DNA of 64,000 nt from Nonomuraea sp. NBC_00507 (GTDB taxonomy: Bacteria > Actinomycetota > Actinomycetes > Streptosporangiales > Streptosporangiaceae): contig NZ_CP107853.1 of assembly GCF_036013525.1 (NCBI RefSeq), positions 9,176,001-9,240,000 of the forward strand. Reading direction: 5' to 3'. This document shows positions 25,634 to 34,238 of the stretch, piece by piece (positions within the stretch are counted from its first letter, which is position 1; the number at the start of each line of letters is the position of its first letter). The position numbers and the translations under genes are program-made. The notes under the pieces were generated by a model that ran no database searches, had not been told where the DNA came from, and saw only the letters and a program-made list of their open reading frames with translations.

Positions 25634-26914
25634 TCACGACTGCCGTGCGAACAGATGGGACAACCGCTCGCTGAGCTCGTCGTAGGAGCCTTCGGCAGCG
25701 ACGCGTCCTTCCTCCAGCAGCACGATGTGGTCGGCTTTTCTGATGGTGGACAGGCGGTGCGCGATGACCAGCGTGGCCCGTCCTGTGGCGGCCTCCTGGA
25801 GCGCCTCGGTGAGGCGGGCCTCGTTGTCGGTGTCGAGGTTGGCCACCGCCTCGTCCAGTACGAGCACTGGAGCGCCCGTGGCGAGCGCCCGGGCGACGGC
25901 CACCCTGGCGCGCTGCCCGCCGGAGAGGGTGACGCCTCGTTCCCCGACGGGCAGCTCCGGATCAATGGTGAGCTGGGCGGTGCGCAGTGCGCCCGCCACG
26001 TCGGCGTCGGGTGCGCCGAGCCGTACGTTCTGCCCGATCGTGCCGGCGAACAGGTGCACGTCCTGTGGCACCACCGTGACGTGCCGGTGCAGGTCGGCGA
26101 TGCGTGGCAGTGGTACGCCACCCACCAGGATGCGCCCGTCGTCCGGGTCCCAGTGGCGCAGCAGGAGGGACACGCAGGTGGACTTACCGGCCCCTGAGGC
26201 GCCGACCAGCGCGACGGTCTTGCCGTACGGGATGCGGAAGGACACCCCGCGCAGCACGTCGGGCCCGTCCGGGATGTACCGGAAGCGCACGTCCTCGAAG
26301 ACCACGTCCGGCTGGGCGGCCACCTGGAGGACCTCCCGCGGCGGGGGCACGTTGGCGGGTGCGGTGACCAGCGTGTGCACCCGGTCGGCCGCCGCGCGCA
26401 GCGTGCCGTACTCCTTGAGCAGCAGCGCCACCTGGGCCGCCGGTCCCAGCGAGCTGGCCGCCAGGACCATGGCCAGCGGGGCGTCGGCCGGGGTTCGGAT
26501 CACCGTGGCGACCAGGAGCAGTGTCCCGGCCGCTGCGACGGCGAGCAGCAGGTCCGTGAGGGCCGCCTCGAGCCCGCCACGGGCCGCGTTCGCCGCCTGG
26601 GCGCGTGCCAGCCGGCGAGTCTTGCGCGCCAGCAGGTCCCTGCGGCGTTCCATTGCGCGGAAGGCCGTGAGCTCGCGCATGCCCTGGACGGTGTCGACCA
26701 CGTCGGAGGTCAGCTCAGCGGTGACGGCACGCAACTCGTCGCCGTGCCGGCGGGAGGTCTTGCGCAGCCACAGCGGCACGGTGAGCACGCACGCGGCCAG
26801 CGGCAGCGACACGGCCAGCAGCAGGGGGTGGATGAGCGCGGCGGCCACGCTCCCGGCCGTCAGCACCGTGCCGGCCGTGATGAGCTGCGCCAGGGTGTGG
26901 GCGAAGAGCCAGGG
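25634..26914 (-). pseudogene. ABC exporter (TMD-NBD half-transporter), 5' truncated
   Basis: About 427 codons remain of the usual 580. The membrane domain starts only at GPWLFAHTLAQLITAGTVLT, so roughly the first four helices are lost. The rest is well kept: the NBD has Walker A GASGAGKST, the signature LSGGQRARVAVARAL, and Walker B PVLVLDEAVANLDTDNE. The lost end coincides with the start of a truncated FecCD permease on the other strand, so one deletion removed both 5' ends. An internal ATG (26866) could give a fragment, but not a functional exporter. Confidence 0.75.
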
Positions 26915-27420
26915 CCGTGATGGTCACCGCCGACCGCCTCCAGTACGACATGCTCTTCCGCTACCTCGTCGGAAGCCTGTCCGGCGTGATGTGGGAGCAG
27001 ACCTCCAGGTCCCTGCCGTGGTTCGCCGCCGCGATCCCGCTGGTCGTGCTGTGCGTCCCCGCGCTCGGCCTGCTGCGCCTCGGTGACGACGCGGCCGCCT
27101 CCCTCGGCAGCCGCGTGAACCGCGCCCGGCTCGGGGTGCTCGCGGTCTCCACCTTGCTGATCGGCGCCGTTACCGGTCCCTGCGGCCCGATCGCATGGGT
27201 GGGGTTCCTGGCGCCGGTGATGGCCAGGCGATTGCGCCCGCACGCGAGTGTCCGGAGCTGGCTGCCGTGGTCGGCCGCGCTGGGCGCCCTGGTCACCTTG
27301 ACGGCCGACCTGGCCGCGCGGCTGGCGTTCGCCCCGGTGGAAACCCCACTCGGGGCGTGGACGGCGCTGTCCGGCGTGCTGGCAGGGGCCATCCTGCTGC
27401 GAAGGCGAGCCTCCGCATGA
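26914..27420 (+). pseudogene. FecCD-type metallophore permease, 5' truncated
   Basis: About 168 codons, equal to the C-terminal half of a FecCD permease. VTADRLQYDMLFRYLVGSLS and the coupling region LLIGAVTGPCGPIAWVGFLA are typical. The first four or five helices are absent. A GTG-ATG pair at 26917 could restart translation. The gene overlaps the next permease by ATGA, so the original order was permease 1, permease 2, ATPase. With one subunit broken, the importer is probably inactive unless the half protein suffices. Confidence 0.75.
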
Positions 27421-28418
27421 CGCTCACGCAAGAGCCGGAGCCGGGCACCCGAACGGCCGGATTCGGCGGGGTGGCCACGGCGGCGGTCCTGCTCTCGCTG
27501 GTCGCGGCCACGCACCTGCTCGTCTCCGGCCAGCCACTCGGCGCGATCGCCGGCCTGCTCGACGGCGCCGCGGACAGCCAGGCCGAGAAGATCGTGTGGG
27601 AACTCGGCGTGCCGAGGCTGCTCACCGCGTTGCTCACCGGCGCAGCCCTGGGCGTCTCCGGGTACGTGCTGCAGGCGACGCTGCGCAACCCTCTGGCCGC
27701 GCCCGAATTCTCCGGCGTGAACCCCGGCGCGGTGCTCGGCATCCTCGGCGGGCTCACCCTCGGCCTGTTCCCCGCCGACTCCGCCGCCGGGGCACTGCTC
27801 GCCGCACTCGCCGGCGGTGCGCTGGGCGGCGGGATCACCTGGCTGCTCTCGGCGGGCCGAGACCCGGCCAACCTGGTGGTCCACGGCCTGCTGGGCAGCG
27901 CGCTGCTGGCCGGGCTGACCACAATGCTGCTGGCCTACCAGCCCAGCAGGTTCGGCAACGCGCTGCGCTGGCTGATCGGTTCGGTGGACGGGCGGGTGTG
28001 GGAGCACCTGCTCTTCGCCTCCTGGTGGATCGCCGGCGGCATCGTGCTGGCGTGGGCCTGCTCGGGCATGCTGGCTGTCCTGTCGCCCAGCGACGATCAC
28101 GCCGCCTCGCTCGGCCTGCACCCCGGCATCGGCCGAGCCGTCGCACTGGCCGTGGCGATCGCGCTGACCGCCGGCGCGGCCAGCCTGTCGGGGGCGATCG
28201 CCTTCGTCGGCCTGGTCGCCCCGCACGTCGCCCGCAGGCTGGGCGGCCGCGTCCTCACCGCAGCCGTCGTCGGAGCCATCGCGCTCGCCGGCGCGGACAC
28301 GCTCGCCCAGGTCGCCGGGCACCTCCTCAACGGCACGCATCGGCTCGGCGTCCCGACCGGCGTGATCACCGCCCTGGCCGGCTCCGCCGTCCTGATCAGA
28401 CTGGGAAGATCTCAATGA
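27417..28418 (+). CDS. FecCD-family metallophore ABC permease
   Basis: 333 residues, about ten helices. ELGVPRLLTALLTGAALGVS, GYVLQATLRNPLAAPEFSGV and the coupling loop SGAIAFVGLVAPHVARRLGG are diagnostic for the BtuC/FecCD family. It overlaps the truncated first permease (ATGA at 27417) and the ATPase (ATGA at 28415). It would carry a ferric siderophore, cobalamin or another metal chelate. The closeness to a Zur-type box locus also permits a zincophore. Confidence 0.93.
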   Translation: MTLTQEPEPGTRTAGFGGVATAAVLLSLVAATHLLVSGQPLGAIAGLLDGAADSQAEKIVWELGVPRLLTALLTGAALGVSGYVLQATLRNPLAAPEFSGVNPGAVLGILGGLTLGLFPADSAAGALLAALAGGALGGGITWLLSAGRDPANLVVHGLLGSALLAGLTTMLLAYQPSRFGNALRWLIGSVDGRVWEHLLFASWWIAGGIVLAWACSGMLAVLSPSDDHAASLGLHPGIGRAVALAVAIALTAGAASLSGAIAFVGLVAPHVARRLGGRVLTAAVVGAIALAGADTLAQVAGHLLNGTHRLGVPTGVITALAGSAVLIRLGRSQ

Positions 28419-29188
28419 GCGTCAAGGTTCAGGACCTGCACTTCTCGTACGCCACCCGCCCGGTCCTGACCGGAATCGACCTCACCGTCGAGCCCGGCGA
28501 ATTCGTGGCCCTGATCGGCGTCAACGGATGCGGCAAGAGCACGCTGCTGCGCCTGATCGCGGGCCTGCTCAAGCCGTCGTCGGGCCGGATCCTGCTCGGC
28601 GGGACCGAACTGGCGTCCCTGTCGCGCAGGCAGGTGGCACAGCGGCTGGCGGTCCTGCACCAGACCCTGCCGCCTGTCCCGGCGCTGACCGTCCGCCAGC
28701 TCGTCCGCCAGGGCCGATACCCCCACAGGGGACCGCTGGGACTGCTGTGGGAGTCGGACTCCATGGATGAGGCACTGGAACTGGCCGGGGTGGCCCATCT
28801 CGCCGACCGCGTCCTCGACACGCTGTCCGGCGGCGAGCGTCAGCGCGTACGACTGGCGCTCGCCGTGGCTCAGAACACCGACATCCTGCTCCTGGACGAG
28901 CCGACCGCCCATCTGGACATCCGCCACCAGCTAGAGGTCCTCGACCTGGTGCGCACCCTGCGCGAGGCCCGCGGTCTCACTGTCGTGACCGTCCTGCACG
29001 AACTGGACCACGCGGCCCGGTTCGCCGAACGCATCATCGCGCTCCACGAAGGACAGGTCTGGGCCGACGGCAAACCGAAGGACGTGATCACACCGGAACT
29101 CCTGGCCGACGTGTTCGGCGTGGCTGGGCGGGTGGTCACGGACAAACTGCACGGGACTCCCCGCTGCCTGCTCGACGCGGCCATCTGA
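28415..29188 (+). CDS. FecE-type ABC ATPase
   Basis: 257 residues. Walker A GVNGCGKSTL, Q-loop HQTLPP, signature LSGGERQRVRLALAV and Walker B DILLLDEPTAHLDIRHQ are all intact, as is the switch His in VLHELDHAARF. This is the ATPase of the FecCD importer. Its solute-binding protein gene is not in this window and may have been lost with the 5' end of permease 1. Confidence 0.94.
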   Translation: MSVKVQDLHFSYATRPVLTGIDLTVEPGEFVALIGVNGCGKSTLLRLIAGLLKPSSGRILLGGTELASLSRRQVAQRLAVLHQTLPPVPALTVRQLVRQGRYPHRGPLGLLWESDSMDEALELAGVAHLADRVLDTLSGGERQRVRLALAVAQNTDILLLDEPTAHLDIRHQLEVLDLVRTLREARGLTVVTVLHELDHAARFAERIIALHEGQVWADGKPKDVITPELLADVFGVAGRVVTDKLHGTPRCLLDAAI

Positions 29189-29250
29189 CAGCCCGGCGAC
29201 GCCCGCCCCGCGCTCGGCAGTGCCCGCCTGGCCGGTCGGAAGTGCGCGCT

Positions 29251-29553
29251 TCAGTGATCGTCCCAATGCCCTTCATGCGAGGCGTGACGGTGTCCATCGT
29301 GGACGTAGTCGACGTGGTCGTCGTGCGGGACAGCCACGTGCCCGCACTGCGGCCCGTGCTGGTGATCATGGCGCTCATGCGCGGCGTGCGACCTCGGCTC
29401 GCACTCGTCCACGTGATCGTCGTGGACGCGGTGCAGGCAACCGTCGTGGACGTAGTCGACATGATCGTCATGCGGGACGGCCACGTGCCCGCAGCCGGGT
29501 CCATGCTCGTGAGCGTGATCGACGTGCTGACGGTGTTCGGCAGTCACTGACAT
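29251..29553 (-). CDS. Histidine-rich metal-binding repeat protein
   Basis: 100 residues, about one quarter His, with many Asp. Two near-identical units of about 35 residues occur: HGPGCGHVAVPHDDHVDYVH and HGPQCGHVAVPHDDHVDYVH, each with one Cys in xCGH. No signal peptide or membrane segment. The ATG at 29553 is preferred over 29568 because GGGGAG stands at the right distance. Such proteins bind zinc or nickel; storage or buffering is likely. It lies between the FecCD importer and the CobW/S18 locus, so a role in zinc supply fits. Confidence 0.8.
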   Translation of the reverse strand: MSVTAEHRQHVDHAHEHGPGCGHVAVPHDDHVDYVHDGCLHRVHDDHVDECEPRSHAAHERHDHQHGPQCGHVAVPHDDHVDYVHDGHRHASHEGHWDDH

Positions 29554-29721
29554 GTCGAGACTCCCCATCGGTTCGTCACCGAAGATCCCTTATAGGGTGC
29601 TCTGCCACATTTCAGGTTATGCCTAAAACGTGATATTGGGCGGATTCATACTCGGCAGCGCGCCGATCATGCCAAGCCATCAGACCTCGGAGCCGGACCC
29701 CCGATTCGCGCCCTGCAGGGG

Positions 29722-29765
29722 TTGACGGCATATGCGACACTATCGACAATGATTTTCATTTTGTA
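29722..29765 (+). promoter_or_regulatory. Promoter with Zur-type box before cobW-S18
   Basis: TTGACG (29722-29727) and GACAAT (29745-29750) are spaced by 17 bases. Overlapping the -10 and the start of transcription is AATGATTTTCATT (29748-29760), a perfect AATGA/TCATT inverted repeat with three central bases, similar to Fur-family (Zur) boxes. The downstream genes, a CobW homologue and a cysteine-free S18, are classic zinc-starvation genes, which supports Zur rather than Fur. Confidence 0.65.
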
Positions 29766-29778
29766 CCGAGGAGGCCCC

Positions 29779-30909
29779 GTGCTCATCCCTGTCGTCCTGG
29801 TCGCGGGCCTGCACGCAAGTGCCCGGGCCGCCGCGGTCGATCTGCTGTTGTGGCGTCATCCGGGAGCCGTCGCCATCCACCACGACCTGCGCTCCATCGA
29901 CGCCGGCCGCATCCAGCGCGTGGTCCGCGACGTCTCCGGCACGCTGGACCGCGCCGAGATACGCCTGGCACATGATTGCTTGACCCGCACCGTCCGCGAG
30001 GATCTCCTTCCCGAGCTGCTGCGCCGCTCCTCCACGGCGTCCTTGCTGATCGTGGACCTGTGGGACTCGGTGGAGCCGCGCCCAGTGGCCGAGGCCCTGG
30101 CCGGGCCGGAGGCGTCCAGCCGGCTTCGCCTGGCCTGCGTGCACACCGCGCTGGATGCCGAGCACATGCCCATAGACATCTGCCGCGGCGACCGCCTCAG
30201 CGAGACCGGCCAGGCGGCGGGAGGCGACCAGCGCTTCCTGGCAGAGGTACTGGCCCGGCAGGTGGAGTACGCCGCCAGCCTGTCCCTGCACGGCGGCGAC
30301 GCCGAGGATGCCGAGCTGGCGGCCGCCGTGCTCGGGCACCTGGCCCCGCACACGCCGATCCTCACCGGACCCGAGGTCGCCGACGCCGCATTGTGCGTGC
30401 ACGAACTGGCCGAGCGCGTCGACCCGGCCACCGCCCAGCTCCCCGCCGACGCCCAGACCGGCGAGATCACCACGCTCGTCTGGCACCGTCTGCGCCCGCT
30501 GCACCCGAGCCGGTTGTTCGAGGCCATGGACGAGCTGGTCACCACGACGGTCCGCTCCCGCGGCCGGTTCTGGCTGGCCAACCGGCACCAGCGCATGCTG
30601 GCCTGGGACGCCGTGGCCGGGGCGGTCTCCGTGGAGGACGCCGGGCCGTGGCTGGCCGCGCTGCCCGAGGCGGCCTGGGACCTCGTCACCCCGGCCCGGC
30701 GCGCCGCCGCCGCCCTCGACTGGAACCCGATGGTCGGCGACCGCGTCCAGCACCTCGTCTTCACCGGCCCCGACCTGGACCGCGACCGCATCGTATCCCT
30801 GCTCGACTCGTGTCTGATCGACCAGGAGGACGCCCTGCCCGGCGCCGCTGAGTGGGCCCGCCACGACGACCCGTTCGCCCCCATGCTGGATCTGAAGGAG
30901 AGTGCGTGA
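29779..30909 (+). CDS. CobW/COG0523-related protein lacking the Walker A motif
   Basis: 376 residues. The start is the GTG at 29779, with GAGGAG seven bases upstream. COG0523 GTPases start with a G-x4-GKT/S loop; here the matching place reads [20 protein letters not shown], without the Gly-Lys-Thr. The CobW C-terminal domain is well kept ([58 protein letters not shown]). The CxCC metal motif of the family is also absent. The protein is thus a divergent, probably non-GTPase member. It overlaps the S18 gene by GTGA and stands behind a Zur-type box, so a role in zinc-limited growth is inferred. Confidence 0.85.
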   Translation: MLIPVVLVAGLHASARAAAVDLLLWRHPGAVAIHHDLRSIDAGRIQRVVRDVSGTLDRAEIRLAHDCLTRTVREDLLPELLRRSSTASLLIVDLWDSVEPRPVAEALAGPEASSRLRLACVHTALDAEHMPIDICRGDRLSETGQAAGGDQRFLAEVLARQVEYAASLSLHGGDAEDAELAAAVLGHLAPHTPILTGPEVADAALCVHELAERVDPATAQLPADAQTGEITTLVWHRLRPLHPSRLFEAMDELVTTTVRSRGRFWLANRHQRMLAWDAVAGAVSVEDAGPWLAALPEAAWDLVTPARRAAAALDWNPMVGDRVQHLVFTGPDLDRDRIVSLLDSCLIDQEDALPGAAEWARHDDPFAPMLDLKESA

Positions 30910-31133
30910 AGCCCCGCCGTACACCCAAGAAGAAGACCAACCCGCTGATCGGGATCGGCTACATCGACTACAAGGACACCGGCCTGCTGCGGAAGTTCAT
31001 CTCGGACCGCGGCAAGATCCGCAGCCGCCGGGTGACCGGCGTGACCGTGCAGCAGCAGCGGCAGATCGCGCGCGCCATCAAGAACGCCCGGGAGATGGCC
31101 CTGCTGCCCTATTCCTCCCGCGAGGCCAGGTGA
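30906..31133 (+). CDS. rpsR: Ribosomal protein bS18, cysteine-free paralogue
   Basis: 75 residues from the GTG that overlaps the upstream stop (GTGA). [40 protein letters not shown] and [20 protein letters not shown] are unmistakable S18. No cysteine is present, so it is the zinc-independent (C-minus) type that replaces the zinc-binding form in ribosomes during zinc starvation. Coupling with a CobW homologue behind a Zur-type box agrees with this. The primary rpsR should be elsewhere. Confidence 0.95.
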   Translation: MKPRRTPKKKTNPLIGIGYIDYKDTGLLRKFISDRGKIRSRRVTGVTVQQQRQIARAIKNAREMALLPYSSREAR

Positions 31134-31361
31134 TCGCATGGCGGAGCGGTATGAGCGGTCCGCCTAGTTCGTGGACGCCGGAGCCGGGGCGGACACGGCC
31201 TCCTGCCCGGCGGGCGGGCCGTGCTCAACCTGCAACCCCGGCCGAACCAATGGCCGTGCCGCAGACCCGCTTCTCCGAGCTTCGCATCAGACGCCGCTGC
31301 TACGAAGGCTGGGGCCACGCCGAACCCGCCGGCCCCAGCCTGATCAAGACCCGGGTCACGG

Positions 31362-32000
31362 TCAGCGCGTGTGTGCCGCCGCGAGCGCGTCCACCAAGGC
31401 CCGGAGCCCATGCAGGAAGGCGGCCTGGTGATCGAATGCGCGGACCGCGCGGCGGGCCCGCTCGGGGTCGCCGACCGAGGAGGCGAGCAGCCGCTCGCGG
31501 GCGGCGCGCCGCTCGGGGGCCACGCCGGGCAGGTAGGACAGGTGGCCGAGGACGTACCACCACAGCGCGGCGTACCCGTCGGTTCCCTGGTGGTCGTCCT
31601 GCCCGAGCTCGGCGAAGCGGTCCAGGGTCCAGGTGAACAGGGCGGCGGCCCGCGGCGCGAACTGCTCGCCCTGGCGCAGGATCTCCACGACCCAGACGTG
31701 CTGGGCGAGGTAGGCGTCCACCGCGGCGAAGGCGGCCACGAGCCGCTCCTGCGGGGTCCCCTCGTCGCCCGGCAGCGGCGGCAGATCCTCGGCCACGTCT
31801 TCGAGCAGCGCCATGATCAGCGCCTGCTTGTCCTTGACGTGGCGGTAGATCGCCATGGGAGCGGCCCCCAGCTCGGCCGCCACTCTGCGGACCGTGAGCC
31901 CGCCGACGCCCTCAGACTCAGCCACCCGCCGCCCTGCCGCCACCACGATCCCGCGGGTGAGGAACCGACGACGACCGCTGGAGCTCGAACGGGTGACCAC
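31362..32000 (-). CDS. TetR-family regulator
   Basis: 212 residues. The HTH (about 12-60) contains GLTVRRVAAELGAAPMAIYR and HVKDKQALIMALLEDVAEDL. The C-terminal half is alpha-helical and of the TetR_C type (AALWWYVLGHLSYLPGVAPE). It is divergent from the iron-box operon, with 471 bases between the starts, so it may or may not control it. The 228 bases between this gene and the S18 gene hold nothing I can identify. Confidence 0.9.
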   Translation of the reverse strand: MVTRSSSSGRRRFLTRGIVVAAGRRVAESEGVGGLTVRRVAAELGAAPMAIYRHVKDKQALIMALLEDVAEDLPPLPGDEGTPQERLVAAFAAVDAYLAQHVWVVEILRQGEQFAPRAAALFTWTLDRFAELGQDDHQGTDGYAALWWYVLGHLSYLPGVAPERRAARERLLASSVGDPERARRAVRAFDHQAAFLHGLRALVDALAAAHTR

Positions 32001-32235
32001 TCCCTCAACTGTAGTGGCCCACGCCTCCTGTGAGGTAGCGCGAACGACCGCGCTTCACCACCCGTGACCAGCCGGCGTCATGAGGCCGGCAGCTGCATCA
32101 CGCTGGACGTCTCCAACGCCGCCGGCGAGCGCGTCATCAGGATGATCAAGCTCCTCGGAGAATCGCCGGCGGCTTCCGTCATGCCGTCCGGTCCATCCTG
32201 CGTGCACTCACGGTGGCCGACCTTCTGCCAGGTTC

Positions 32236-32255
32236 AAGTAAGGCACACCTTGCTT
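32236..32255 (+). promoter_or_regulatory. Iron box (IdeR/DmdR type)
   Basis: AAGTAAGGCACACCTTGCTT is a dyad with eight-base arms (one mismatch) around CACA. It agrees with the pattern of actinobacterial iron boxes recognised by DtxR-family repressors (AGG..AGGC.CACCT). It is about 215 bases upstream of the transporter operon start. Iron repression of that operon is inferred. Confidence 0.65.
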
Positions 32256-32396
32256 AAGTGTACTTTGTACGCGAGAGTGAGAGCGGCGGGTCGCTACTCA
32301 CGGCAGCAGGGCTCCCGCGCGGGGACCCGACTGCACCGGTGGACGCAGACCGTCGTGCGCCATGAGGCAGGGCCGACGGGCGCTCACATGGTAGCC

Positions 32397-32415
32397 AACG
32401 GAAATGATTATCGTT
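32397..32415 (+). promoter_or_regulatory. Second Fur/Zur-like dyad
   Basis: AACGGAAATGATTATCGTT is a 9-1-9 inverted repeat with two mismatches, and its centre ATGATTATC equals the core of classical Fur-family boxes. It is 57 bases upstream of the first transporter gene. Together with the DtxR-type box it suggests dual metal control. Confidence 0.5.
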
Positions 32416-32471
32416 ACTATCTCCTCGTCTGGTCACTTAACTTGGTCCGGTTCTGTCGCGAAGGGTGCTGT

Positions 32472-34238
32472 ATGTCCACTTCCACGGTCTTAGCGGCGCA
32501 GGGGGCGCCTTCCGTGCTGGCTCCTGCGCGTGCCACCCTGATCGGCTGCGCCGTCCTGACCGCCGTCAGCGCGCTGGCCGGGATGGCGCCGCTGGTTGCC
32601 GTCGTGGAGATCAGCCGGCGGCTGCTGCATGGGGACACGGACGTGTGGCCGATCATCGTCGTCGCGCTCGTGGCCCTGGCCGTGAAGCAGCTCGGCACGT
32701 TCGGCGCGGGCGTGCTGACGCACCTGGCCGACATCCGGGTGTCGTTCGGCATCCGCCGGGACCTGCTGGCGAAGCTGCGCAGGCTTCCCCTCGGCTGGTT
32801 CACCGACCGCAACTCGGGCACCGTGAAGAAGACGGTCGAGGACGACGTGGCGGCGCTGCACCAGCTCATCGCCCACTCCGTGGTGGAGGTCACGGCCGCC
32901 GCGGTCCCGCCGCTGGTGGCGATCGTCTACCTCTTCGCGGTCGACTGGCGGATGGCGCTGATCAGCCTCCTTCCGCTGGCCGCCGGCCTGATCGTGTACC
33001 AGCGGGCGATGGCGGGGGCGGGGACGAAATATCCAGAGTTCATGGAGTGGCTCACCCGGTTGAGCGGCGCCGCGGTCGAGTTCGTCAACGGCATCGGGGT
33101 CGTCAAGGCGTTCGGGACCCCAGGGGTGGCGAGCCGCCGCTTTCAGGAGGTGTCGCGGAGCTTCGCGCGTTTCTTCCTGGACTGGGCCAGGGCGACGACC
33201 GCGGCGAGCGTCATCGCGGAGATCCTCCTGTCGCCGCCGAGCGTGCTCGTCGTCATGGCGGCCGCAGGAGGCGTGCTGACCGCGGTGGGCGCGCTGCCGG
33301 TGGCGAGCCTCGTCGCGTTCCTCGTGTTCGGAACGGTCACGACCGCGGGCTTCATGACGGTCATGATGTCGGTGCAGCCGCTGGTCACGGCGCTGGGCGT
33401 GGCGCGCGGCATCCGCGAGGTGCTCTCCAGCCCGGAGCTGCCCGTCCCGGCCGAGCCCGTCGTGCCCGACGCGAACGCGCCGGGTCCGGTGGTCAGGATG
33501 AGCGGGGTCCGCTTCGCCTACGGCGACACGGTCGCGCTGGACGACATCGACCTCGACCTCGAACGCGGCACAGTGACCGCGCTGGTCGGCCCGTCCGGGT
33601 CGGGCAAGTCCACCCTGGCCAGGCTGCTGCCCCGGTTCGACGACCCGCAGCAGGGCTCGGTCGAGCTGTTCGGCGTGGACCTGCGCACCATCGACCCCGC
33701 CGAGCTGTACCGGCACGTGGCCTTCGTGTTCCAGGACTCCGCGCTGCTGCGCATGAGCATCCGGGACAATATCCGCCTCGCGCGCCCGGACGCCGACGAT
33801 GCGACAGTCCGCGCGGCGGCCGCCAAGGCGCGCATCCTCGACCGGCTCGACGAGCTCCCGCGTGGACTGGACTCGGTGGCCGGCGAGGACGCGGAGCTGT
33901 CCGGGGGCGAGCGGCAGCGGGTGTGCATCGCCCGGGCGATCCTCGCCGACCGGCCGGTGCTCGTGCTGGATGAGGCGACCGCGAGCGCCGACCCGGAGAA
34001 CGAGGCGCACATTCAGGACGCGCTGAGCGAGGTCGCGCGCGATCGCACCGTGCTCGTCATCGCGCACCGGTTGAGCACCATCCGGGGCGTGGATCGGATC
34101 GTCGTGCTGGACGCGGGCCGCGTGGTCGAGCAAGGCCGGCACGAGGAGCTGCTCGCCCGCGACGGGCTCTACGCGCGGCTGTGGGAGCACGACCAGCGCG
34201 CCCGCCAGGACGCCGTGGCGGAAGTGGAGAGCCGCTGA
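32472..34238 (+). CDS. ABC half-transporter, IrtA/YbtP-like metallophore importer
   Basis: 588 residues. Six membrane helices (about 25-300) are fused to an NBD: Walker A GPSGSGKSTLARLLPRF, signature LSGGERQRVCIARAI, Walker B PVLVLDEATASADPENE, and IAHRLSTIRGVD. The start at 32472 has an AAGGGTG ribosome site; upstream codons in the same frame are not conserved. The exporter fold, paired with the next gene and preceded by an iron box, is that of IrtAB and YbtPQ, which import ferric siderophores. Unlike IrtA it has no siderophore-interaction domain. It overlaps the next gene by one base (TGATG). Confidence 0.9.
   Translation: MSTSTVLAAQGAPSVLAPARATLIGCAVLTAVSALAGMAPLVAVVEISRRLLHGDTDVWPIIVVALVALAVKQLGTFGAGVLTHLADIRVSFGIRRDLLAKLRRLPLGWFTDRNSGTVKKTVEDDVAALHQLIAHSVVEVTAAAVPPLVAIVYLFAVDWRMALISLLPLAAGLIVYQRAMAGAGTKYPEFMEWLTRLSGAAVEFVNGIGVVKAFGTPGVASRRFQEVSRSFARFFLDWARATTAASVIAEILLSPPSVLVVMAAAGGVLTAVGALPVASLVAFLVFGTVTTAGFMTVMMSVQPLVTALGVARGIREVLSSPELPVPAEPVVPDANAPGPVVRMSGVRFAYGDTVALDDIDLDLERGTVTALVGPSGSGKSTLARLLPRFDDPQQGSVELFGVDLRTIDPAELYRHVAFVFQDSALLRMSIRDNIRLARPDADDATVRAAAAKARILDRLDELPRGLDSVAGEDAELSGGERQRVCIARAILADRPVLVLDEATASADPENEAHIQDALSEVARDRTVLVIAHRLSTIRGVDRIVVLDAGRVVEQGRHEELLARDGLYARLWEHDQRARQDAVAEVESR

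Noticed and set aside
25634..29188. Exporter NBD and FecCD genes as one functional fused system
   Set aside because: They are on opposite strands and both lack 5' ends at the same point, which fits a deletion, not a designed pair.
29251..29540. Repeated DNA that might suggest a CRISPR array
   Set aside because: The repeats are two in-frame copies coding for the His-rich protein; there are no regular unique spacers and no cas genes.
31134..31361. Possible small genes between S18 and the TetR gene
   Set aside because: Frames are open but lack ribosome sites and any family resemblance; convergent gene ends explain the gap.
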